Origin: JALTID01 sp027004335 [NCBI: bacterium]
Lineage (GTDB): Bacteria > JALSQH01
Reading direction: 5' to 3'
Assembly: GCA_027004335.1 (NCBI GenBank)
Contig: JALTID010000136.1
Span: 1-9,712 of the forward strand
DNA: 9,712 nucleotides
The first letter of the stretch is position 1. Each line of letters opens with the position of its first letter. Under the pieces are notes generated by a model. It had not been told where the DNA came from. It ran no database searches and saw only the letters and a list, made by a program, of their open reading frames with translations. A program made the translations under genes and the position numbers. Positions 1-5,378 of the stretch are shown one piece after another.

Positions 1-1
1 T

Positions 2-136
2 GTTATACCAAATGGAGTGAATATGGAAAAATTCAAAAATCTGATAAAGCCTCCAGAATATAAAAATGATAAAATAATCATTTTTTCTGCAGGCAGAATA
101 ATCCCTTCAAAAGGATTTCAGGACTTTTTGATTTAA
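2..136 (+). pseudogene. Truncated GT4-family glycosyltransferase fragment (left end off window)
   Basis: The frame starting at base 2 is open into the left edge and reads VIPNGVN-M-E-K-F, about fifteen residues later K-I-I-I-F-S-A-G-R-I-I-P-S-K-G-F, and then a TAA stop at 134-136. This is the classic nucleotide-sugar-binding start of the C-terminal Rossmann domain of GT-B, family 4 glycosyltransferases: the VIPNGVD..F loop, then a beta strand ending in GR..P.KG. In intact family members a further 130-180 residues follow, including the E-x7-E motif. Here the frame stops about six residues after the KG motif, and no other plus frame continues the homology. The enzyme is therefore broken, and its remaining N-terminal part should lie to the left. 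Its last bases overlap the 3' end of a convergent minus-strand gene, which suggests a deletion or rearrangement junction near 125-135. The family call is firm; the specific sugar and acceptor are unknown. Confidence 0.75.
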
Positions 137-467
137 ATGATAATCCATACCCGGTAATCTTGAATTCGCTATTTTTCGTAGAGTAATAAAATTTTTCTCC
201 ATCAAAAATAAAATCTTCATAATCTTTTTTAGAAAACCTGCTCTTTCCTGATGGAGAAACAAGAGAAAATTCTTCAGAGGCTATATCATTCTTGAGGGTT
301 ATGGAAAAATAAATGTAATACCCTCCTCTTGTAACCCCGACAAAATACCACTGATTAATTTTTGCCTTAGAATTATAAACATATGGGAGAAACTTTTCCC
401 AATTTTCAATATAGTGTCCTCTCAGCAGAAATGGGAAAAGAAAAAAAAGCAGGAGGATTTTTTTCAT
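78..467 (-). CDS. Small exported or membrane-anchored protein of unknown function
   Basis: This 129-residue protein is not recognised as a known family. Residues 1-15 form a lysine-led, strongly hydrophobic segment (MKKILLLFFLFPFLL). It would act as a signal peptide or N-terminal anchor, although no clear A-x-A cleavage site or lipobox follows. The remainder is rich in Tyr, Phe, Lys and Ser with alternating beta-strand character (for example YYIYFSITLK near 50-59), as in small periplasmic beta proteins. The ATG overlaps the stop of the upstream metallo-hydrolase in an ATGA arrangement at 464-467, with a GGAGAAG ribosome binding site inside that gene, so the two are probably translationally coupled. 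From about residue 111 to the stop, the gene lies antisense to the glycosyltransferase fragment. The last 19 residues may therefore be an acquired tail replacing a lost native C-terminus. Confidence 0.6.
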   Translation of the reverse strand: MKKILLLFFLFPFLLRGHYIENWEKFLPYVYNSKAKINQWYFVGVTRGGYYIYFSITLKNDIASEEFSLVSPSGKSRFSKKDYEDFIFDGEKFYYSTKNSEFKITGYGLSFKSKSPEILLKGLFCLQKK

Positions 468-1399
468 AAAATAACTTCTCCGCCTGCTTTGATCTCAATG
501 TAGTTATCTTTCCATTCATCTTTAAACTTGCCAATGGTGTAATCACAGGAGTCGTGAGCGGAAATTCCAACTTTCACAACTTTCTTCTCTTTCAAAAAAG
601 AAATCAACTCTTCCACATCTTTCCTGTTAGGTGGATTCCATGGGGGTTTCCCTGTCCCTAAAATTCTCTGCATGGGAGGCCCAATCCCACAACGTCTGCT
701 CCGGGTAGCCGGGAGATGAACCCCACCTAATACTGCATATACTGGGGAAGGAATTAACTTTTCCAGATAATTCAGGAGATTCTGTACCTTCTGATGCCCG
801 CAACCAACAATCACCACAAGCCCTTTACCTTTAAGATTTACCACAAGAGCTTGTTCAAGGATCTTCCCTGTAAAATAATCCATGGCTGGAAGCGGTTCTG
901 TAACAAGAATACCTCTTTCAATTATAGTTGGGGTCTTGTTTATCACTACATCAGCTGTAGGATGGCTCATCCTTACAGGGACGAATACCGTGATTCCCTT
1001 TAAATCAAGATCATTTTTTGAAAGAGAAAATGTCCTCTTTAACTGATTTTTCATACCTCCAATATGGTCCAGATGCATATGAGAAATTACTATAGAATCA
1101 ATTTCATCAGGAAATTTCAGTCCCAAGAGTTTCGCGTTTTGAACAAGAGGAGAAGGCTCTTTATTTTTCACATTAAAACCTGTATCAAACAATACCCCAT
1201 ACCTATCAGCTTTGACATAGTAAGAAACACCAGGTTCTCCCTGAAACCTTTTATCAACAGGATAGTAATCAATAAGAAAAGTTATTTTCAACTTTCTAAC
1301 TTCACCTAAAAAATCGGGCGCGATCCTGGTTTCAGGTACCTTTTCAAGTCTTTTATCAACCCACCTCAACCCACTTTTATATCTAAGGTAAAAAAACAT
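464..1399 (-). CDS. Metallo-beta-lactamase-fold metal-dependent hydrolase (COG1237-like)
   Basis: This 311-residue protein has the metallo-beta-lactamase signature H107-M-H109-L-D111-H112 in the context VISHMHLDHIGG. It is preceded by the strand-turn motif LFDTGFN (70-76). Further candidate metal ligands are H202 in V-G-C-G-H, H228 in GGVHLP and H282 in SAHDSCD. The G-C-x-H plus GG-x-HL pattern matches COG1237, the group that includes the dihydropterin/RFA-P synthase-like hydrolases, but the usual C-terminal H-C-T-G is replaced by A-H-D-S-C-D. It also carries a T-G-K-P-P-W block (249-254). The fold and metal binding are secure; substrate and pathway are unknown. There is no clear signal peptide, so it is probably cytoplasmic. 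The ATG at 1397-1399 has AGGAGG five bases upstream and an extended -10 promoter just beyond. The downstream small gene is coupled by a 4-bp overlap. Confidence 0.85.
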   Translation of the reverse strand: MFFYLRYKSGLRWVDKRLEKVPETRIAPDFLGEVRKLKITFLIDYYPVDKRFQGEPGVSYYVKADRYGVLFDTGFNVKNKEPSPLVQNAKLLGLKFPDEIDSIVISHMHLDHIGGMKNQLKRTFSLSKNDLDLKGITVFVPVRMSHPTADVVINKTPTIIERGILVTEPLPAMDYFTGKILEQALVVNLKGKGLVVIVGCGHQKVQNLLNYLEKLIPSPVYAVLGGVHLPATRSRRCGIGPPMQRILGTGKPPWNPPNRKDVEELISFLKEKKVVKVGISAHDSCDYTIGKFKDEWKDNYIEIKAGGEVIL

Positions 1400-1411
1400 T
1401 TTTGCCTCCTT
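1400..1411 (-). promoter_or_regulatory. Ribosome binding site of the metallo-hydrolase gene
   Basis: On the minus strand, AAGGAGG followed by CAAAA leads into the ATG at 1399. The AGGAGG core (complement of 1405-1410) is five bases from the start, which supports the chosen start codon. Confidence 0.75.
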
Positions 1412-1423
1412 TCCTGAACCTAT

Positions 1424-1432
1424 ATTATACCA
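1424..1432 (-). promoter_or_regulatory. Extended -10 promoter for the metallo-hydrolase unit
   Basis: The minus strand reads TGGTATAAT here, a perfect TATAAT preceded by the TGn extension. No good -35 hexamer is present at 16-18 bp, as expected for an extended -10 promoter. Transcription would begin about 18 bases before the ATG, leaving just enough leader for the ribosome binding site. This is inferred from sequence only. Confidence 0.6.
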
Positions 1433-1436
1433 TAAG

Positions 1437-1465
1437 TTGTCATTCAGGAAATAAGTTACTATATT
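1437..1465 (+). promoter_or_regulatory. Sigma-70-type promoter for the DUF72 gene
   Basis: TTGTCA (1437-1442) and TATATT (1460-1465) are separated by 17 bp, and each matches five of six consensus bases. The predicted start of transcription is near 1472, giving a short leader that holds the AGGAGG site. It is interleaved back-to-back with the minus-strand promoter at 1424-1432, so the two divergent units may compete for polymerase or share a regulator. Confidence 0.55.
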
Positions 1466-1474
1466 ATTTACGGA

Positions 1475-1488
1475 AGAGGAGGAAATTT
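1475..1488 (+). promoter_or_regulatory. Ribosome binding site that fixes the DUF72 start
   Basis: The sequence AGAGGAGG followed by AAATTT leads into the ATG at 1489. The six-base spacing is ideal. It rules out the in-frame TTG at 1402, which would add 29 residues that are unlike the family and overlap both promoters. Confidence 0.75.
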
Positions 1489-2208
1489 ATGAAAAAATAT
1501 ATAGGTTGCTCCGGGTACTTCTACTGGGCATGGAAGGGGAAATTTTACCCGGAGGAATTGAAACCATCAGGGTGGTTAAACTTTTATGTGAAAAAATTTA
1601 ACACAGTTGAAATAAATTCCACCTTTTATCGCTTCCCCAAAAAAACAAATCTCAAAAAATGGTACAGACAGACTCCAGAGGATTTTAAATTTACAGTTAA
1701 AGTAAACAAGGAGATAACCCACCTTCATCGTTTTAAAAATACAGGGGACCGTTTAAAAGAATTCTACGAAGTAGTAGGAGAAACCCTTCAGGAAAAATTA
1801 GGCACACTTCTTTTTCAACTTCCTCCTGGCTACAAATACAGCGAAGAGAACCTTGAAAGAATAATTTCTCAGATAGACCCTGGTTTTAAGAATGTAATTG
1901 AATTTAGAAACAAAGGATGGTGGAATGAGAAAGTTTATAATGCCTTTTCTGAAAAGGGAATAATTTTTTGTTCTATAAGTGCTCCACGATTACCAGATGA
2001 TATCATTAAAACTTCTGATACAGGGTATATAAGGTTTCATGGTAAAACAGGTTGGTACGATTACAATTATTCAGGAGAAGAACTGAAGGAATGGAGCAGC
2101 ATAATAAAAGAAACTAATTTCAAAGAGGTATTCATCTATTTCAACAATGATCACAACGCGTATGCCCCGTACAATGCACTGGAACTTGTTAAAATAATGT
2201 CAGATTAA
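1489..2208 (+). CDS. DUF72 (YecE) family protein
   Basis: The 239-residue product matches the DUF72/YecE family along its full length, which is usually about 230-290 residues. Visible hallmarks are IGCSGYFYWAWKGKFYP at the N-terminus (5-21), F-N-T-V-E-I-N-S-T-F-Y-R-F-P (37-50), FKFTVKVNKEITH (66-78), LGTLLFQLPP (104-113), the acidic EFR...WW segment (138-145), YIRFHG (180-185) and the C-terminal Y-F-N-N-D-H-N-A-Y-A-P-Y-N-A (217-230). The family adopts a TIM-barrel-like fold with a conserved polar pocket, but its reaction is not established, so no function is assigned. It is probably soluble and cytoplasmic. The gene has its own promoter and strong ribosome binding site. It ends convergently on gspK, with the two TAA stops overlapping. 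Confidence 0.9.
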   Translation: MKKYIGCSGYFYWAWKGKFYPEELKPSGWLNFYVKKFNTVEINSTFYRFPKKTNLKKWYRQTPEDFKFTVKVNKEITHLHRFKNTGDRLKEFYEVVGETLQEKLGTLLFQLPPGYKYSEENLERIISQIDPGFKNVIEFRNKGWWNEKVYNAFSEKGIIFCSISAPRLPDDIIKTSDTGYIRFHGKTGWYDYNYSGEELKEWSSIIKETNFKEVFIYFNNDHNAYAPYNALELVKIMSD

Positions 2209-3254
2209 TACCTCTTCCAGTAGAGAATATTGAAGTTTCCTCCTTTTTTTCTTTCAAGGACCGTATCAATCTCTGCCTCTCCCCCTTCAACAAAACCCTT
2301 TGAAACCACACTGAAAGTATCACTATAAAGGCTGACCCTAATGTTGTATTTACTGCTAAAAGTTAAAATATTCATTATTTCTTCTTGACTCAATCCAGCT
2401 TCTGAGAGGACTTGTTTAAAATCCTCAATATTTTCAAAGGGCTTATCCTTTCTTGCACTTACAATTTCCTGTGCAAGACTCATATCAATTTGGGGACTCA
2501 AGTAAGTAAGAACCTCCGGGGAAGCAGTGTTGACATTAATGTAATAGTTTTTTATCCTCTTCTTTGGATACACAGTTATATATGGTAAAATTTTTTTTAT
2601 CACATCAAGAGTCCAATCTTTAATCATAAAAAGATCAGAAAAATGGGGCATCATGCTGTTTCTCGCTTCATAGGGAGGATTTAGGGAGAGGTAATAAGCA
2701 CTCTCCGCACCATCAGGTAGAGGATCATCGTTGCAATCCACCCAGTCTATCAGAGGAAAAACTATATCTTCAGCAACATCAGGTTCAATGCCAAGTTTTT
2801 CTAAAAAAGAGACAAACCTGTAAATTTCAGGGTCACGCAACCCTCTTTCAGAAGCCTGGCCTCTATTAATTCCGTTTAAATTTATCTTTGATTGTTCATC
2901 CTCTATTCGTAATTGAACACTCCCGTAATCCCTGAGGGGAATAGGAGGTCTTTCTGTGGCAAAAAAAGACCACACTTCTGAAACCTCCTCCTGATTCATC
3001 GGATTTTCTTCCCAGTGGGAAACATAGTCAATTCTTCTGTGATTTTCTTCATCATTCTGCAAATCATAGGAAAGGAGCAGCTTTGCTGCCTCCACTCCAC
3101 TTCTTGCTAAATAATAAGCTTTCAACTTCCCCACAAAATTCTGGGTAGATGAGATATTAATCCTGGATGAATAAGTTAATTCTGTTACAAGGTATGTCAT
3201 AGCAGCAATAAGCATTACTGTAATAAGAAGTGCGGCACCAGATTCTTTTTTCAT
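2205..3254 (-). CDS. gspK: Type II secretion minor pseudopilin GspK
   Basis: This 349-residue protein is the large tip pseudopilin. The prepilin-type N-terminus MKKESG|AALLITVMLIAAMTYLV should be cleaved after G6. The Glu normally found at +5 of the mature protein is absent, a known GspK trait that fits its place at the very tip. Further family marks are the YLARSGVEAA helix (48-57), SKINLN (122-127), the acidic D170-W-V-D-x-N-D-D loop followed by D-G-A-E (181-184), PPYEARNSMM (193-202), and helix-hairpin segments around NVNTASPEVL (240-249) and DKPFENIEDF (270-279). The DWVDxNDD loop resembles the GspK calcium-binding region. GspK caps the GspH-I-J-K complex that primes the pseudopilus. Its ATG overlaps the gspJ stop (ATGA, 3251-3254) behind a GGGGAAG site. 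It is the last gene of the operon. Confidence 0.93.
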   Translation of the reverse strand: MKKESGAALLITVMLIAAMTYLVTELTYSSRINISSTQNFVGKLKAYYLARSGVEAAKLLLSYDLQNDEENHRRIDYVSHWEENPMNQEEVSEVWSFFATERPPIPLRDYGSVQLRIEDEQSKINLNGINRGQASERGLRDPEIYRFVSFLEKLGIEPDVAEDIVFPLIDWVDCNDDPLPDGAESAYYLSLNPPYEARNSMMPHFSDLFMIKDWTLDVIKKILPYITVYPKKRIKNYYINVNTASPEVLTYLSPQIDMSLAQEIVSARKDKPFENIEDFKQVLSEAGLSQEEIMNILTFSSKYNIRVSLYSDTFSVVSKGFVEGGEAEIDTVLERKKGGNFNILYWKRY

Positions 3255-3955
3255 TTCTTCCCCGGTTTAAAAAGGCTATCAATTGAATATGGAATTTCAA
3301 CAACTTCTTTGAATAGTACAGGCTCAGAATCCTCAGCACCCGGCTCAGGAAGATATAGAGATATTTCTACAAGATGAGGTAAATAATAACTGCCATTCTC
3401 CCTCGTATCCCAATTATCATACCACTGATGACTGAATTTATCATAATACCTGAAATTCAAGCCCTTTACTTCAAACATCATTGGATATGTGATTCCCCCC
3501 GAAAGGGGATCTCTGTCAAGGGTGGTATCCTGCCTGCAAAAAAGGTCCAGGAGATCAGGGTTATCCATATCAATATCAACGAAATAGCTTAACTCAACAC
3601 TGCTTCCCCACGGTTTTACCCCCTCCCCATAAACAACCCTGTACCCCCCTGAAAGGGAAGAAAAAATCACTTTATCACTGGGTAATCCGTTAATTGTATC
3701 ATCTATCCCTATGAAAAAAGTTGCAGGTAAAATCTCCTTACGCTTCTCAGGAGGAATATAATCAAGATATGCAGATTGAAGCTGTGTTCCTATTTTATCC
3801 ATTATCACTCTCGCTGATCTGTAAAGTCCTTCCTTTTCTGTTAAAGTATTATAGGATTTTACAGTAACCCAGAAGGAGGAGTAGATGAAACTTATGATAA
3901 GGGCAGTGATGGTAAGAGCAAGCAGCACTTCAATCAGGGTAAAACCTCTTTTCAC
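3251..3955 (-). CDS. gspJ: Type II secretion minor pseudopilin GspJ
   Basis: This 234-residue protein begins MKRG|FTLIEVLLALTITALIISFIYSSF, a type III (prepilin) leader cut after G4, with Glu at +5 and a single hydrophobic helix (about 5-27). The periplasmic part has the GspJ pattern: a long N-terminal helix with Y-R-S-A-R-V-I-M-D-K-I (about 45-55), then a beta-rich domain with VIFSSLSGGYRVVY and L-S-Y-F-V-D strands. GspJ binds GspI and GspK in the tip complex that starts pseudopilus assembly. The start codon is GTG, not ATG: GTGA at 3952-3955 overlaps the gspI TGA, with GAGG eight bases upstream. The length is typical of the family. GspJ is called by position between gspI and gspK and by its size. 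Confidence 0.9.
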   Translation of the reverse strand: MKRGFTLIEVLLALTITALIISFIYSSFWVTVKSYNTLTEKEGLYRSARVIMDKIGTQLQSAYLDYIPPEKRKEILPATFFIGIDDTINGLPSDKVIFSSLSGGYRVVYGEGVKPWGSSVELSYFVDIDMDNPDLLDLFCRQDTTLDRDPLSGGITYPMMFEVKGLNFRYYDKFSHQWYDNWDTRENGSYYLPHLVEISLYLPEPGAEDSEPVLFKEVVEIPYSIDSLFKPGKK

Positions 3956-4365
3956 TCCATTTTCCTCACAATATATGTTACAAGCGAATAATCCCTGGTA
4001 CCAGTTTCTTCTTTCCAGTGGACAATTACTTTAAGAATCTTCACCTCTGTATTTTCAGGTAGAAATGCAGCCCAGGCCACATCCTCCGTGCCTATATCTT
4101 CTACTTTGGTTTCTACTTCAATATTTGGATACTTATCCTTAATCTCTTCATCCTCTATCTTCATATTTTCATCAATAGTTTGCTGAGCTACAAGATTCTC
4201 CATATATTCCTCCGCAACCATGTATGATATAGTATTCTCTCTCGCAGCTTCATGTAATTGAATATTCTGGATCGTAAGAGAAATGAGTGAGACCATAACA
4301 GTAGCAATTATCATTAGAGCTACAATAACTTCAAGAAGGGTAAACCCCTTATTCCTGCTCAACAT
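3952..4365 (-). CDS. gspI: Type II secretion minor pseudopilin GspI
   Basis: This 137-residue protein starts MLSRNKG|FTLLEVIVALMIIATVMVSLI, with cleavage after G7 and Glu at +5. It continues with the GspI-type N-Q-x-H-E-A-A-R-E-N-T helix (about 48-59) and A-E-E-Y-M-E-N-L (about 66-73). The C-terminal part is a small beta domain ending in LKVIVHWKEETGTRDYSLVTYIV, where the V-x-V-x-W strand is typical. GspI is the hub that binds GspJ and recruits GspK. The ATG at 4365 lies 17 bases inside the end of gspH, with an AAGGA site about nine bases upstream, so it is translationally coupled to that gene. The length is slightly above the usual 110-130 residues. Confidence 0.9.
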   Translation of the reverse strand: MLSRNKGFTLLEVIVALMIIATVMVSLISLTIQNIQLHEAARENTISYMVAEEYMENLVAQQTIDENMKIEDEEIKDKYPNIEVETKVEDIGTEDVAWAAFLPENTEVKILKVIVHWKEETGTRDYSLVTYIVRKME

Positions 4366-4885
4366 AGGTCATTTCCTTGTACCCATCAAAGACCTTAAAA
4401 TCTCCTGTAAGAGGCAAAAGCATCAATGTCATTTCATCGTCACTCTTATTCTTAAAATGAATTGTGGTGGGATCAACAAATCCTTCAGGATAAAAAGTTA
4501 CAGTGACTTTCCCTTCAGAAATTTTTCCCCTGGAAATAGTATCAATATCCTCAATTTTTACAGATGATGGGAGAGCGTATTTTTTCTTTACAAAATCATC
4601 TTTATAAGGAATCATCTCCACAGTCCCTTTTTCTTTGTCCTCTCTCCCCACGGTAATGTAGTAGCTTCCATCTTCCAGATCAAAATTGAGGTAGAAGTTC
4701 TTTTTCTGAATCGTAGCCTCACCATATAGATACTGGACGAGTCCTCCCACCTTTCTTATACTTTCCTTAATATCATCTCCACCTATCCTGCCAATATTGG
4801 GAATCAGAATCGTGGCAATTAGCCCTATAATAAGAAGAACAACACTAAGTTCTACAAGTGTAAAGCCACTCTTATTGCTGTTCAT
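4349..4885 (-). CDS. gspH: Type II secretion minor pseudopilin GspH
   Basis: The 178-residue product begins MNSNKSG|FTLVELSVVLLIIGLIATILIP, a prepilin leader cut after G7, with Glu at +5 and one hydrophobic helix that assembles into the pseudopilus. The following domain has GspH/FimT character: an R-K-V-G-G-L-V-Q-Y-L-Y-G-E-A helix (45-58), then paired strands such as FYLNFDLEDGSYYI, and a late VTFYPEGFVDPTTIHF segment, matching the F.P.G.v.p..l.l pattern of GspH. GspH links the minor-pseudopilin tip to the GspG shaft. The TTG three bases upstream (4888) is in frame, but the ATG at 4885 is the likelier start. The upstream ribosome binding site is weak (GGA), so translation probably depends on the terminating gspG ribosomes across the 14-bp overlap. 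Confidence 0.88.
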   Translation of the reverse strand: MNSNKSGFTLVELSVVLLIIGLIATILIPNIGRIGGDDIKESIRKVGGLVQYLYGEATIQKKNFYLNFDLEDGSYYITVGREDKEKGTVEMIPYKDDFVKKKYALPSSVKIEDIDTISRGKISEGKVTVTFYPEGFVDPTTIHFKNKSDDEMTLMLLPLTGDFKVFDGYKEMTYVEQE

Positions 4886-5315
4886 CAAGATTCCAACTGG
4901 TTATATCAGCATCCTCTCCCTCACCTCCCGGTTCACCATCTCTTCCATAGGAAAGAATATCATATTTACCATGATGTCCGGGATAAACATAGACATATGA
5001 GTGACCCCATGGATCAACAGGAACTTTATTGGAATTTAAATATCCACCTTCTCTCCAGTGCTTCGGTATCTTTCCAGTGGCCGGTTTCTCTATCAGGGCT
5101 TTAAGCCCCTGTTCTTGGGAGGGATAATCACCATTATCCAATTTATAAAGTTCAAGGGCATTCATAATTGTTTTTATGTCAGCAACTGCTTTTGTTCTTC
5201 TTGCCTGCTCAGCTCTTGGTAAAACACTCAATGTAACAAGGGTGGCAAGTAATCCAATTATTACTACTACCACCATAATTTCAATCAATGTAAAACCTCT
5301 ATCTTTCCTCTGCAT
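4872..5315 (-). CDS. gspG: Type II secretion major pseudopilin GspG
   Basis: The 147-residue product is the main subunit of the periplasmic pseudopilus. It starts MQRKDRG|FTLIEIMVVVVIIGLLATLV, with prepilin cleavage after G7 and Glu at +5. Then come the very conserved PRAEQARRTKAVADIKTIMNALELYKLDNGDYPS (34-67), the QGLKALIEKP segment, W-R-E-G-G-Y-L, and V-P-x-D-P-W-G-H-x-Y. The tail Y-G-R-D-G-E-P-G-G-E-G-E-D-A-D-I carries the acidic residues that bind the structural calcium in GspG. The length is normal (about 140-150). An in-frame GTG at 5333 would add six residues, but AAGGAGG sits five bases before the ATG at 5315 and the GTG has no such site. This is the only gene in the operon with a sizeable gap in front of it, which may help make the major subunit in excess. 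Confidence 0.95.
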   Translation of the reverse strand: MQRKDRGFTLIEIMVVVVIIGLLATLVTLSVLPRAEQARRTKAVADIKTIMNALELYKLDNGDYPSQEQGLKALIEKPATGKIPKHWREGGYLNSNKVPVDPWGHSYVYVYPGHHGKYDILSYGRDGEPGGEGEDADITSWNLDEQQ

Positions 5316-5327
5316 AATTACCTCCTT
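5316..5327 (-). promoter_or_regulatory. Strong ribosome binding site deciding the gspG start
   Basis: On the minus strand, AAGGAGG and TAATT precede the ATG at 5315. It is the best-matched site in the T2SS operon, and it lies in the only real intergenic gap (5316-5378). Confidence 0.75.
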
Positions 5328-5378
5328 ATCCACTAATTTTGACTCAATTTCTCTCCTTCTCGTTCCGGATTACCCAAT

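Noticed and set aside
1402-1488. In-frame TTG start extending the DUF72 protein by 29 residues
   Set aside because: The extension is unlike the family, covers both promoters, and the ATG at 1489 has an ideal AGGAGG site and the conserved N-terminus.
2209-2235. Possible hairpin terminator after the DUF72 gene (CTCT...AGAG)
   Set aside because: The stem is only about four base pairs with no following T-run suited to the plus-strand transcript.
5316-5333. GTG start for gspG six codons upstream
   Set aside because: Those codons contain the AAGGAGG ribosome binding site of the ATG at 5315, and the shorter prepilin leader fits GspG.
5330-5378. Possible internal promoter or terminator in the gspF-gspG gap
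   Set aside because: Only a 9-bp near-palindrome (TTGACTCAA) and no paired -35/-10 or hairpin with T-run could be found.
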